Shown in pieces: positions 1 through 8,225 of a stretch of 64,000 nt of DNA (within the stretch, counting starts at the first letter, position 1; every line of letters begins with the position of its first letter). The stretch spans positions 4,092,001 through 4,156,000 of the forward strand of contig NZ_CP011773.1 in the NCBI RefSeq assembly GCF_001021385.1. Direction: 5' to 3'. A model generated the notes under the pieces. The model was not told the origin of the DNA and did no database searches. It was given only the letters and a program-made list of their open reading frames with translations. The stretch comes from Mycobacterium sp. EPa45. Lineage in GTDB: Bacteria; Actinomycetota; Actinomycetes; Mycobacteriales; Mycobacteriaceae. The position numbers and the translations under genes are program-made.

Positions 1-409
1 CAATGCCGGCGACAACTCCGGTGGCGAGCAGGAGAAGCTGATGGCGTTCTGTCTTGCCGGTGCGTTGAGCTTCAACCTGGCGAGCCCCGAGAGTTCGGAC
101 AACAAGCCGGTTTTCGCGCAGCTGATGCTTGACGAGGCGTTCTCGAAGTCCGATCCGCAGTTCGCGCAGCAGGCGCTGCAGGCGTTCCGCAAGTTCGGGT
201 TTCAGCTCGTCATCGTGGCCACGGTGCAGAACGCCACCACGATTCAGCCCTACATCGACAGCGTGATCATGGTGTCCAAGACCGAGGCCACCAGCCGCAG
301 TGCGCGGCCGGTCGCCACGGTGGTGTCGAAGACGATCTCCGACTTCACGACGTTGCGCGCCGAGATGCGGAGTTCCGCAGCGCGGGAACGGGTGCCGGCC
401 GGGGTTTAG
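1..409 (+). CDS. SMC-like ATPase C-terminus (JetC/MksB, Wadjet type), 5' truncated by window edge
   Basis: The open frame runs in from the left edge (first full codon at 2) to TAG at 407-409. The visible 135 residues hold an ABC/SMC signature motif SGGEQEKL (17-40) and a Walker B-like strand PVFAQLMLDEAFSKSD, followed by a QLVIVATVQNA strand. This is the C-terminal half of an SMC-family ATPase head. The short spacing and the DEAFSKSD wording fit the MukB-like JetC/MksB of Wadjet plasmid-defence complexes, which load on and extrude circular DNA. In corynebacteria the mksB gene is last in its operon, which would explain why no partner follows here. Family is firm as an SMC head; the Wadjet assignment is an inference because the partners (JetA, B, D) lie outside the window. 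Confidence 0.75.
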   Translation, partial: NAGDNSGGEQEKLMAFCLAGALSFNLASPESSDNKPVFAQLMLDEAFSKSDPQFAQQALQAFRKFGFQLVIVATVQNATTIQPYIDSVIMVSKTEATSRSARPVATVVSKTISDFTTLRAEMRSSAARERVPAGV

Positions 410-1745
410 CTCCATCAGTTGCTGCGACGGTCGGCTCTGCGCGCAGGACCGACGGCTTGCGATTCGACCGGTGACCCACCTTGCCCACATGCGCACCTGC
501 CCATGGTGGCGTCCGGCTGGTCGTGGCCGAGACCACCTGATGCGGCACCGCCGGGGTGTACGGCGTCGGCGCACCGTAGGGATCAACGGCACCGGCATAC
601 ACCGGTGGTCCCCCGACGCCGTATGCGCCCTGGGGTGTGGTGTGAAACGGCCGATTCGCCGGATCACCCGTGACCATGGCGATGCCGTTGTCCCAACCGG
701 TTGGGATGGCTGTGACGAAATCAATGGCCGTCTTGATGAGGTTCGGGCTGTACAGGTATTTGGCCGGCGTCGGTTGTCCGGGATTGATGGTGCGGTCGTA
801 GCCCGCCTCCACCAGGACTCGTATCGGCGGATCGAGCGTCGCCGCAATCGGCGGCCCGATGACCGGGATCTTCTCCAATGGCATCAGCAGAGGCAGCGTC
901 TTGGCCGGGATCAGATAGTAGGTGGTGTCTTGATACTGGCCCTGCAGTGCAACGGTGTCCGCCGCGAAGTAGGCGGTTTCGGGATGGAAGTAGAGGTAGC
1001 CAAGGGCCACGTTGAGGTCGGCCAACAGGTTGAGCGGGTTGGTTGGAAAGTCCGATACCGGGTCGTATTGGCGCGCAACGTCGACGGTTGTCAGCGGCGT
1101 GGGCTGCGGCGAATTGGTGGTCATCGCGCCGTCGAAAGTCACGCCGAAGATCGGTAGATAGGCGCCGACGAAACGCTCGAGGATGCCCCCGTTGGGCCGG
1201 TTCGGATTCGACGTGAGAACGAAACTCACTGTCGCGCCGACCGGCGGATGCGCAATCAAATCGTATTTCTCTTTCGCGGCGATGGTCGCACTCTGCGAAT
1301 ACCCGTACACCACATAGGAAGTGTCGGTCAGAGTCTGCGATCCCGTTGTGGTGAAGGGAGGTTCGGTGACGGTGCAAGGCTGCCCGCGTAGGCATGCGTT
1401 GAGATTGTCCAGCCCGATTGCGACAGACTCATCGAACGGCATGGCCTGCAGGCCGGTCGCGAGGGGGAACTCTTCGGGGGTGTACACCGCCAGTTGGGCA
1501 CAACCAGGGTTACCCCCGGAACACAATCCCGACGGCGCCACGTACAGGCTGTTCGCGCTGCCCACGTAGTTTGCGATGTACTCGGATGTGTCTTGAGGAA
1601 TGCTCAGCGGGTGGCCGGTACCACCCATGAACAGCGCCGTAGCGGCGGAAGCGATGAGCACCGGGGTCACCGGTGTCGATGCCACGATCACGACGATGCA
1701 CAGCGCAATCATCGTGGCAGCGACCGATAGGCTCGCCCTCCGCAT
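345..1745 (-). CDS. PE-PPE-domain alpha/beta hydrolase, exported
   Basis: A 466-residue protein starting at ATG 1745, chosen because AAGGGGGG lies just upstream; longer starts lack a site. The N-terminus MRRASLSVAATMIALCIVV is a signal peptide or anchor. The body matches the PE-PPE domain (cutinase/lipase-like alpha/beta hydrolase) of mycobacteria: GTGHPLSIPQDT near the start, a nucleophile elbow GYSQSA, and PTGWDNGIAM toward the end. It lacks the PE or PPE helical module itself. The C-terminal 80 residues are proline- and arginine-rich and low in complexity. Related proteins act as cell-envelope esterases; substrate here is unknown. Its 3' end overlaps the convergent SMC-like gene by 65 bases. 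Confidence 0.85.
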   Translation of the reverse strand: MRRASLSVAATMIALCIVVIVASTPVTPVLIASAATALFMGGTGHPLSIPQDTSEYIANYVGSANSLYVAPSGLCSGGNPGCAQLAVYTPEEFPLATGLQAMPFDESVAIGLDNLNACLRGQPCTVTEPPFTTTGSQTLTDTSYVVYGYSQSATIAAKEKYDLIAHPPVGATVSFVLTSNPNRPNGGILERFVGAYLPIFGVTFDGAMTTNSPQPTPLTTVDVARQYDPVSDFPTNPLNLLADLNVALGYLYFHPETAYFAADTVALQGQYQDTTYYLIPAKTLPLLMPLEKIPVIGPPIAATLDPPIRVLVEAGYDRTINPGQPTPAKYLYSPNLIKTAIDFVTAIPTGWDNGIAMVTGDPANRPFHTTPQGAYGVGGPPVYAGAVDPYGAPTPYTPAVPHQVVSATTSRTPPWAGAHVGKVGHRSNRKPSVLRAEPTVAATDGAKPRPAPVPALRNSASRRATS

Positions 1746-1902
1746 GGCGACCCCCCTTATCCCCGGGGCGTGGCCGCAGTCTCGACTCACGACGTTAAAC
1801 CCATTCGACAAGCGTCAGCGCTTGATGGCTACGGCCTTTGGTCACCACAACCGCGGACGAAGGGCAACTCGACGCTACGGGTTGCCTGCCCAGCGCAGCG
1901 CG

Positions 1903-1935
1903 AAAAGGCCAGGGGCGCAACGCCCCCGGCCTTTT
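1903..1935 (-). terminator. Intrinsic terminator, bidirectional-looking
   Basis: A near-perfect stem GGCC-A-GGGGCG / CGCCCC-C-GGCC with a CAA loop (1907-1931) is flanked by AAAA on the left and TTTT on the right, so it has a T-run on either strand. It lies 17 bases past the stop of the minus-strand lipoprotein gene and so most likely ends that transcript. Confidence 0.75.
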
Positions 1936-1951
1936 GCGGTTGTTTGGCGGG

Positions 1952-2608
1952 TTACTTCAGGTTCGGCAGGTTCTGCTGGATCGCCGCAACCTGAGCCTTG
2001 CCGACGGCCTCGACGAAGTCCTGCGGCACCGGGTTGAGGTCACCGGGTGCGCTGCTGAAGATCGCCACCACGACCGTGCGGTCCACCGTAAAGAGTAGGG
2101 CGGCCATTGCCGACTTGCCGTCCAGCGACGTACCGATAGTCACATTCGCATCCGGGGTGACCGCCGGCAGCGCCACCGGCGAGCCGGTGACCTGGCTGGG
2201 AACACTGTTCGCGGCGCCGGTCAGGCCGGTCGCGGCCTGCGCCGGATCATCGCTGATGATCACCGAGATGTTGATCGCGTCAGTCCCGGAGGTGTAGGTC
2301 TGCGAGACGTCCGGCGGTGGCGGCGTCAGCGTCGTCTTCGGCGCGTCGCCCGCCCACGGGGTGTTCCCCACCTGCGGGATGTCGGCCGGTTTCACCAGCA
2401 GCGACGCGTAGTTCGGCGTGCCCGCGGGCGTCGAGGCCTCGGCGCCCGTGGTGGCCGCCGCGGTCGTGGTCGACGTCGACGTTGACGTCGAGGTGCTCGT
2501 CGTCGATGACGACTTCTCGTCGTCCTTGCCGCAGCCGGCGACAACCAGTCCGAGAGCAACGGCGGCTGCCGTGACTCGAACGATTGCTCGCGTTCGTACA
2601 GGATCCAT
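1952..2608 (-). CDS. Putative lipoprotein with Ser/Thr-rich linker
   Basis: A 218-residue protein; start ATG 2608 is preceded by GGAGGGGAG about ten bases upstream. The N-terminus [20 protein letters not shown] leads to a lipobox LVVAGC, so the mature protein should be lipid-anchored at Cys26. A low-complexity Thr/Ser stretch (TSTSTSTSTSTTT) of about 25 residues forms a linker, followed by a roughly 150-residue globular domain with PADIPQVG and VPQDFVEAV segments. This layout is common among mycobacterial Lpp/Lpq lipoproteins, some of which bind sensor or transport partners. I cannot name the family with certainty, and no catalytic motif is visible. It is transcribed divergently from the LLM monooxygenase. 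Confidence 0.75.
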   Translation of the reverse strand: MDPVRTRAIVRVTAAAVALGLVVAGCGKDDEKSSSTTSTSTSTSTSTTTAAATTGAEASTPAGTPNYASLLVKPADIPQVGNTPWAGDAPKTTLTPPPPDVSQTYTSGTDAINISVIISDDPAQAATGLTGAANSVPSQVTGSPVALPAVTPDANVTIGTSLDGKSAMAALLFTVDRTVVVAIFSSAPGDLNPVPQDFVEAVGKAQVAAIQQNLPNLK

Positions 2609-2916
2609 GACAGCGAACTCCCCTCCGGCCACACCCTGGCGGAGGGCCAAGGGCAGCCTAAACGAGGCCGGTCACCAGCCTGCGGTTATTTGACTTATTC
2701 GTTACCAACAACGAGTCGAGCGCGACCGGAGCGCGTCGCAACGGCGGGATTCGATCACCGAAATTTTTAGTTCGGCTCGCGACTCGGCCAGATGAGCGGC
2801 GCGGGCCGGCGCCGACGGCAACGGACTGGCGGCCCCGCCGCTTCGCCGCACCTAGAGTTGCGCGGGCGGCATCGACGCCGACGTCGTCTGCCTCGAGTCG
2901 TTAGGAGACAGTCACC
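2609..2916. other. Divergent intergenic region
   Basis: These 308 bases separate two divergent genes and must hold both promoters. I see an AT-richer patch near 2685-2715 that could host the lipoprotein promoter, and AGGAGA just before 2917. No open frame, clear operator or structured RNA stands out. Confidence 0.4.
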
Positions 2917-4086
2917 ATGACGGTGAAGCTGCATTGGTTTCTGCCGACCTACGGCGACAGCCGGAACATCGTGGGCGGAGGTCACGGCACGCCCGCGGGT
3001 GCCGCCGGGGGCGATCGAGAGGCCTCCATCGACTATCTGGCCTCGATCGTGCGGTCTGCCGAACAATTCGGCTTCACGGGTGCACTGATCCCGACCGGCG
3101 CATGGTGCGAAGACGCGTTCATCACCGCCGCCCTTCTGGCGCGGGAAACGACGTCGCTGGCCTTCCTGGTGGCGTTCCGTCCGGGATTGGTGAGCCCGAC
3201 GCTGTCGGCTCAGATGGCGGCGACGTTCTCCCGGCACGCGCCGGGTCGCATCCTGCTCAATGTCGTGGTCGGTGGGGAGGCGCACGAGCAGCGCGCCTTC
3301 GGTGATCATCTCGACAAGGATGCGCGCTATCAGCGCTGCGACGAATTCCTCGAGGTGGTGCGCCGACTCTGGGCCGGCGAGACCGTCACCTATAAAGGCG
3401 AGTACATCGACGTCGAGGAAGCCAATCTGGCGATACCGCCGAACCCGGTGCCGCCGTTGTACTTCGGCGGTAGCTCGCAGGCCGCGGGTCCGGTCGCAGC
3501 ACGCCATTCCGATGTGTACCTGACGTGGGGCGAACCGCCGGCTGCGGTCCAGCAGAAGGTGGAGTGGATCCGCGCGGAAGCCGAGAAGCAAGGTCGCACA
3601 GTGCGCTTCGGGATCCGGCTGCACACGATCTCCCGCGACGACTCAGCCACGGCGTGGGAGCAGGCCGACCGGCTCGTGGCGGCGCTCGATGAAGAGACCG
3701 TCCGCACGGCCCAGGAAGGCTTGGCGCGCAGCCAGTCCGAAGGACAGCGACGGATGCTGGCACTGCACGAGGCCAACCGCGCCAACGGCACCTGGAGCGA
3801 CGCGCGCACCCTCGAGATCGCTCCGAACCTGTGGTCGGGAGTGGGCTTGGTGCGCGGCGGCGCGGGGACCGCGTTGGTCGGCAGCCACACCGAGGTGGCC
3901 GACCGGATCGCGGAGTACGCCGAGATCGGAATCGATGAGTTCATCTTCTCCGGCTATCCGCACCTGGAAGAACTGTATTGGTTCGGCGAAGGCGTGGTGC
4001 CGATCCTGCGTGAGCGCGGGCTGTTCAATGCCGGCGCTGCCGAAGCGCCCAGTGTGTCCATCCCGTTCGTCGGTGCATCCCGCTGA
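2917..4086 (+). CDS. FMNH2-dependent alkanesulfonate monooxygenase-like (SsuD family) LLM protein
   Basis: A 389-residue luciferase-like monooxygenase. It opens with the SsuD-style LHWFLPTYGDSR, has an internal RPGLVSPTLSAQMAATF strand and NVVVGGEAHEQRAFGDH, and closes with EFIFSGYPHLEELYWFGEGV, all typical of two-component alkanesulfonate monooxygenases. These release sulfite from sulfonates using reduced flavin supplied by a separate reductase. The start at 2917 has AGGAGA nine bases upstream. No ssuABC transporter or flavin reductase is adjacent, so it may act on a different sulfonated or sulfone compound. Length fits the family. Confidence 0.85.
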   Translation: MTVKLHWFLPTYGDSRNIVGGGHGTPAGAAGGDREASIDYLASIVRSAEQFGFTGALIPTGAWCEDAFITAALLARETTSLAFLVAFRPGLVSPTLSAQMAATFSRHAPGRILLNVVVGGEAHEQRAFGDHLDKDARYQRCDEFLEVVRRLWAGETVTYKGEYIDVEEANLAIPPNPVPPLYFGGSSQAAGPVAARHSDVYLTWGEPPAAVQQKVEWIRAEAEKQGRTVRFGIRLHTISRDDSATAWEQADRLVAALDEETVRTAQEGLARSQSEGQRRMLALHEANRANGTWSDARTLEIAPNLWSGVGLVRGGAGTALVGSHTEVADRIAEYAEIGIDEFIFSGYPHLEELYWFGEGVVPILRERGLFNAGAAEAPSVSIPFVGASR

Positions 4087-4187
4087 CTGCTGACGGTGTG
4101 GCGAGTCACAAAATTCGAGGATTGAACCTTAGCTGTTGACGGGTATGTAAGCACCGCTGGTAACCGACCTGAGTGGAAGGAACGACC

Positions 4188-4418
4188 GTGGGCGATAGCG
4201 GACCCGAAGAGGCCGTCAAAGGCGTCGTCGAAGACGTCAAGGGCAAGGCCAAGGAAGTCATTGGCATCGTCACCGACAAGGACGATCTGCGCGAAGAAGG
4301 CCGTGCTCAGCAGGACAAGGCCGAGGCCGCACGCGATGCAGCCAAGAAAGAGGCCGAGGCCGACGCTGCGCGCGCTGCCGAAAAGGCGGCCGAGGCACGC
4401 CAGAAGGCCGCCGAGTAG
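4188..4418 (+). CDS. CsbD-family stress-response protein
   Basis: A small, highly charged helical protein of 76 residues. The N-terminal segment GPEEAVKGVVEDVKGKAKEV matches the CsbD repeat, followed by an Ala/Glu/Lys coiled-coil-like tail. GTG 4188 is preferred over ATG 4173 because AAGGAA lies eight bases upstream of it and the CsbD motif begins right after. CsbD-like proteins accumulate under general stress; in mycobacteria a related microaggregate-binding protein is known. A strong hairpin follows the stop, so it is probably a single-gene transcript. Confidence 0.85.
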   Translation: MGDSGPEEAVKGVVEDVKGKAKEVIGIVTDKDDLREEGRAQQDKAEAARDAAKKEAEADAARAAEKAAEARQKAAE

Positions 4419-4424
4419 TCATTC

Positions 4425-4473
4425 CATCGCGGGGATGCGTTGCGCGACAGAGTCGCCGCGCATTCCCGCGATG
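4425..4473 (+). terminator. Long-stem terminator after csbD-like gene
   Basis: CATCGCGGGGATGCG (4425-4439) pairs with CGCATTCCCGCGATG (4459-4473), 14 of 15 positions plus one G:T pair. The 19-base loop holds a second hairpin GCGAC/GTCGC. The structure starts seven bases after the stop codon. Only a weak T-run (TATT) follows. Confidence 0.7.
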
Positions 4474-4563
4474 TATTGAGGACATAAGTGGGTTTAAAAA
4501 TGACCGATCCGGCAATTCCCTAGTGGCAGTACATATCAGTAGCCCCACGGATCGGACGGAACA

Positions 4564-4719
4564 ATGATCGTTCTCGGCATCATCTTGCTTTTGATCGGCT
4601 ACTTCACTGGCCTATCGATCCTGTACACCATCGGCGGCATCCTCGTCGTGGTCGGCCTCGTGCTGTGGATCCTCGGGGCCGTCGGCCGCCCGGTCGGTGG
4701 TCGAAAAGTCTGGTTTTAG
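4564..4719 (+). CDS. 51-residue two-helix membrane protein (DUF6131-like)
   Basis: ATG 4564 to TAG 4717-4719 encodes MIVLGIILLLIGYFTGL and then a second hydrophobic helix ILYTIGGILVVVGLVLW, ending in GRPVGGRKVWF. It is too short for most gene callers. A GACGGA Shine-Dalgarno-like site lies just upstream, and a strong hairpin at 4754 follows. The pattern of two short helices with glycines matches a small mycobacterial membrane family that I recall as DUF6131; its function is unknown. Adjacency to the CsbD-like gene suggests a stress-related role, by inference only. Confidence 0.75.
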   Translation: MIVLGIILLLIGYFTGLSILYTIGGILVVVGLVLWILGAVGRPVGGRKVWF

Positions 4720-4753
4720 CGGGACTCGTTGCGCCAGTTGATGTCTCGCTGAT

Positions 4754-4788
4754 AGAACGCCCTTGGGCCACGTGCCCAGGGGCGTTCT
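4754..4788. terminator. Bidirectional terminator between convergent genes
   Basis: AGAACGCCC pairs with GGGCGTTCT and the inner GGGC with GCCC around a CACGT loop. The stem is flanked by AT on the left and TATT on the right. It lies between the convergent small membrane gene and the oxidoreductase gene, so it can serve both. Confidence 0.75.
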
Positions 4789-4799
4789 ATTGCGAGTAG

Positions 4800-5939
4800 C
4801 TAAGCGACGACCTGCGGTGTGACGAGGAACTTCTCCCCCGTTGCCCGCTTCACGTATTCCTTGAACGCCTCCGGTTGGAGCATGCCGGCCAGGGACACCT
4901 CGCGGGTGTAATTGCTGGCGAAGGTCGTCGTGAGCTCGGCAGCCACACGGGCTCGGAGACGACCGATGGTCTCGGCGCCCGCAGTCGCCAGAAATGGCGT
5001 CAGTAACCATCCGCCGATCCCCCACGCCATACCGAAATTCCTGGTGAGGACCGTCGGGCTGGTGTCGAGCGCGCCGTAGACATACACCTGCTTGTGGACG
5101 CCCGACCCGTAGCGGGAGTACTCCGCCGCAGTGGCACTGACCGCCTCTTCCATGGCATTGAGGATCTGGCCGGCCAGGGTTCCGCCACCGATGGCGTCGA
5201 ACGCAAGCGTCGCCTTGGTCGCTGTAAGCGCCTTGACCAGATCGGTCTCGAAGGACGGCGACGTGGAGTTCAGGACGTGTTCGGCGCCGAGGGACTTCAG
5301 CAGTTCCTCTTGCTCGGGCTTGCGGACGATGTTGACCAGCGGGATACCGTCTTTCTGGCAGAGCTTGACCAGCATCTGCCCGAGGTTGGATGCGGCGGCG
5401 GTGTGCACAAGGGCCGAATGTCCTTCGCGGCGCATGGTTTCCGTCATGCCGAGCGCGGTCAACGGGTTGACGAACGACGAAGCTCCGTCGCGCGCGGTGG
5501 CGCCGTCGGGAAGGACGAGACAGGCTCGTGCATCGACTGCGCGGTATTGCGAGTACATCGCACCGCCGGCGATGCCTACGGTTTTGCCGAGGAGATGTTG
5601 TGCCGCGTCGGATGATCCGGCGGCGACGACGGTGCCCGCACCCTCATTGCCGACAGGGAGGGACTGGTCGAGCCGTGCGGCGAACGCTCTTGGCGTTTCG
5701 ATAGGGGCGGTGACGACGGGACGATCCGGGGTGCCGCTGACGGTCGCCTTGGCCATATCGGCGCCGGCCACCAGAAGGCCGAGGTCAGAGGGGTTGATCG
5801 GCGAGGCCTCGATCCGTACCAGCACCTCGTTGTCTCGCGGTGTGGGGACGTCGACCTCGTGCAGCGAGAGCTTCAGTTCGCCGGCAGAGGTGACGAGCGA
5901 TCGCAGCTCGAGCGCTTTCTCAAGCAGACCTGCGGCCAT
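4800..5939 (-). CDS. MDR-family quinone/zinc-type oxidoreductase
   Basis: A 379-residue medium-chain dehydrogenase/reductase. The catalytic GroES-like domain holds VLVRIEASPINPSDLG and PVGNEGAGTVVAAG; the Rossmann domain holds LVHTAAASNLGQMLVKLCQ and the strand IPLVNIVRK for NADPH binding. Zinc-ligand cysteines are missing, so it should be a zinc-free quinone oxidoreductase/enoyl-reductase type. The insert around residues 65-90 (TVSGTPDRPVVTAPIETPRA) is longer than usual. Start 5939 is an ATG in good context. It stands alone between two divergent or convergent boundaries. Substrate cannot be read from sequence. Confidence 0.8.
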   Translation of the reverse strand: MAAGLLEKALELRSLVTSAGELKLSLHEVDVPTPRDNEVLVRIEASPINPSDLGLLVAGADMAKATVSGTPDRPVVTAPIETPRAFAARLDQSLPVGNEGAGTVVAAGSSDAAQHLLGKTVGIAGGAMYSQYRAVDARACLVLPDGATARDGASSFVNPLTALGMTETMRREGHSALVHTAAASNLGQMLVKLCQKDGIPLVNIVRKPEQEELLKSLGAEHVLNSTSPSFETDLVKALTATKATLAFDAIGGGTLAGQILNAMEEAVSATAAEYSRYGSGVHKQVYVYGALDTSPTVLTRNFGMAWGIGGWLLTPFLATAGAETIGRLRARVAAELTTTFASNYTREVSLAGMLQPEAFKEYVKRATGEKFLVTPQVVA

Positions 5940-6171
5940 GGTTGTGCCTCGTTCCTGGTTCTAGGTGGTGCTCAGATCACTTGAAGTCATGATGCCGGGC
6001 CGCGCGGTCCCTCCGCCAAGAGTGTGCACCTGGACCGGTCGCCCCGAGAGGTTGACTTGGCCGGCCGGGGTTGGTGCTGCTGGGCTGACGATAGCGACCG
6101 TGGGATCGCCACACTGCACAGAACAGCCTCACAAAGGCCGGCGCACGCCACTGCACTTTCTGGAGGAAACC

Positions 6172-6312
6172 ATGAACTCACGTTCGGTCAAGATCGAACA
6201 CCGTTCGCCGATTGCCACGGTGAACCCGTCCAACGGAGAGTTGGTGCACGCGTTCAACCCGATGAGCGACCAACAGGTCGATCACGCCGTCTTCGATGCC
6301 CATACGCCGTGA
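6172..6312 (+). pseudogene. Truncated aldehyde dehydrogenase (succinate-semialdehyde dehydrogenase-like) N-terminus
   Basis: A 46-codon frame starts at ATG 6172 with a strong GGAGG site six bases upstream. Its text IATVNPSNGELVHAFNPMSD followed by QQVDHAVFDAH is the standard N-terminal segment of NAD(P)-dependent succinate-semialdehyde dehydrogenases (normally about 450-490 residues). It ends abruptly at TGA 6310-6312. No continuation of the enzyme is found in any frame downstream. The break coincides with a degenerate tRNA 3'-end copy beginning at 6312, so insertion or deletion at that point is the likely cause. The intact ribosome site suggests a fairly recent loss. Confidence 0.7.
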
Positions 6313-6343
6313 GGGCTAGGCTCTAACCCGCGACCAGTAGATT
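6312..6343 (-). repeat. Degenerate copy of the 3' part of the CAT tRNA (att-like)
   Basis: Bases 6319-6343 match 8118-8142 inside the tRNA at 22 of 25 positions, in the same orientation (the shared core is AACCCGCGACCA). The flank AGGGC at 6312 also matches the tRNA acceptor end at 8107. It covers the T-arm and half of the anticodon stem. The placement is what an integrase-mediated insertion at a tRNA 3' end would leave. Confidence 0.6.
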
Positions 6344-6586
6344 CTTTTGGGGGTCATCTCTGCAATGTTCTCATTGGCTTGAGCCACAACGAATTTGGAT
6401 CGCATCGCGGGTCACCTAATCGTGTCGACGACCAGACGCTTCTACGGTGCATGTCGCACAGGCATTTAGATGCTTGTCGCCCAGGTCCTGCGGCCGATGT
6501 GTCTGCTTGCAGGCGAGAGTGACGCAATTCCTGCCCACACGCACTACGAAAAGTCTATATTCAGCTAAGCCGACTACGCGGAGGCC

Positions 6587-7873
6587 ATGGTGGAACGCAT
6601 TCACCAACCGTTCGTTACCCTCGGCGTCGCTTTGACAGTCGGCGCTGCGGTCGTCACCGCGCCGGTCGCCGGTGCCAACCCCAACACCGTCGGCGCCACT
6701 CATCCCGCCCACACCGCGGCGGGGTCGGTAAACACAAGGCTCAAACCAAGGGTCACGTCCCCGACCAGACATCTGCCGTCGGCGTCGTCTGATCCGAGCG
6801 CCTACTCGGGCATGGGCCGTAACAAAAGCCGCCTTGGCAGCACTGCCCTGGTGAGGGTAGGCGATGCGAACAAGCTTGTCGTAGGCAATGTTTCGCCACT
6901 GCAAGCCGTTGCGCAAGACTTGCTTGACGTGATCAACGCTCCCACCCAGCTACTCCTTCAGCGCCCCTTGATCGGCAATGGCGCCGACGGACTGCCGGGA
7001 ACCGGACAGAACGGCGGGGCTGGCGGAATCCTCTGGGGTAACGGCGGCAATGGCGGGTCGGGCGCGGGAGGCCAAAAAGGTGGCAACGGCGGAGCCGCCG
7101 GGCTGATCGGAAACGGTGGCACCGGGGGCACCGGCGGGCCCACAAACGTTGCCGGTGGCATCGCTGGTGCCGGAGGCACGGGCGGTACCGGCGGACTGCT
7201 ATTCGGTAACGGCGGCTTGGGCGGCACGGGCGGATACAACAATTTCGTCGGCGGGAGTGCCGGCGCAGGCGGATCTGGCGGCCGTGCCATCGGCCTGCTC
7301 GGCAATGGCGGCGCCGGTGGTGGCGGCGGCTACTCCAATTCCGGCGTGAACACTCCGGGCGGTGCCGGCGGGAGCGGCGGCGACGGTGGGATCATCTACG
7401 GCATCGGGGGTAAAGGCGGCGACGCCGGATACGCCGCCACGGGCAACGTGGGCGGTTCAGGCGGTGCGGGCGGTCTGCTATTCGGCGGTGGCGGCAACGG
7501 TGGTGACGGCTCGTTGAACGGCAACGGTGGTCGAGGCGGCAGCGCTGGGCTGATCGGTTATGGCGGTGTCGGAGGAACCGGCGGCAGCGAGTATTCCAAT
7601 GCACAGCCCGGAGCAACCGGCGGCGCAGGCGGCAACGGCGGTCTACTGCAGGGGGACGGTGGCCGCGGTGGAATGGGTGGGGGTGCAGTTTTCGGTGGTG
7701 GTGGTGCCGGCGGACCAGGCGGCAACGCGGTAGGGCTGCTCGGCCGCGGGGGTGACGGTGGAGAGGGCGGTCCCGCGGGCACCGGTAGCGGAGGTGCCGG
7801 GGGAGCCGGCGGAAACGGCGGCTTGCTTCTGGGCGCCGATGGGGTCAACGGACCCACAGGGGCACATCTGTAA
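6587..7873 (+). CDS. PGRS-repeat protein without a PE domain
   Basis: A 428-residue protein. Residues 1-35 ([20 protein letters not shown] then ANP) look like a signal peptide with an AXA-type site, not a PE domain. Residues 36-110 are a non-repetitive linker. From about residue 110 comes the standard PE_PGRS junction [20 protein letters not shown], then roughly 300 residues of Gly-Gly-X repeats (GGNGG, GGAGG, GGTGG), ending [17 protein letters not shown] domains are surface-exposed and some bind calcium; function here is unknown. A GGAGG site precedes ATG 6587. The gene lies alone in the segment between the att-like tRNA fragment and the tRNA. No integrase is present. Confidence 0.85.
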
Positions 7874-8105
7874 TCGCGAAGCCTCGACCAATGACCGTGC
7901 GGGCGAATCCACAACCAGGTTGCCGATCTCCTGAACCGGACGGTTCGCACCGACAGCACCCCCGCTGACGCCGCCGATGACGGTGAACGATGACGATGAG
8001 TGTCAAGAATCAATCGAAGTAGGTGTAAAGCATCAGACGAAACACTGTCGCCCATCACCCGAAGACCCACCGTCAAGCATCAGCCGAGGTCATACAGCTC
8101 TGAAG

Positions 8106-8179
8106 TAGGGCGGGCGGGGCTCGAACCCGCGACCAATGGATTATGAGTCCACGGCTCTAACCGACTGAGCTACCGCCCC
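8106..8179 (-). tRNA. tRNA with CAT anticodon (elongator Met or Ile2)
   Basis: The complement of 8106-8179 folds as a full cloverleaf: acceptor GGGGCGG/CCGCCCT with one wobble pair, D-arm GCTC/GAGC, anticodon stem GTGGA/TCCAT with loop CTCATAA, and T-arm GCGGG/CCCGC with TTCGAGC. The anticodon is CAT and the discriminator is A; CCA is not encoded. A CAT tRNA with G1 and this loop can be elongator tRNA-Met or tRNA-Ile2 (lysidine-modified); sequence alone does not decide. Confidence 0.92.
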
Positions 8180-8225
8180 TTGGCGCGCATATCGCGGCCA
8201 CCATGGTGACACAGGCGGTGACATC

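Noticed and set aside
300..1157. Long plus-strand frame of 285 codons.
   Set aside because: It is opposite the PE-PPE hydrolase, Arg-rich and without motifs or a ribosome site; it is an antisense shadow.
6960..7860. Dense short repeats in the PGRS gene looked like a repeat array.
   Set aside because: They are in-frame GGC/GGT-rich codons for Gly-Gly-X repeats of varying length, with no spacer-repeat pattern, so this is coding and not a CRISPR array.
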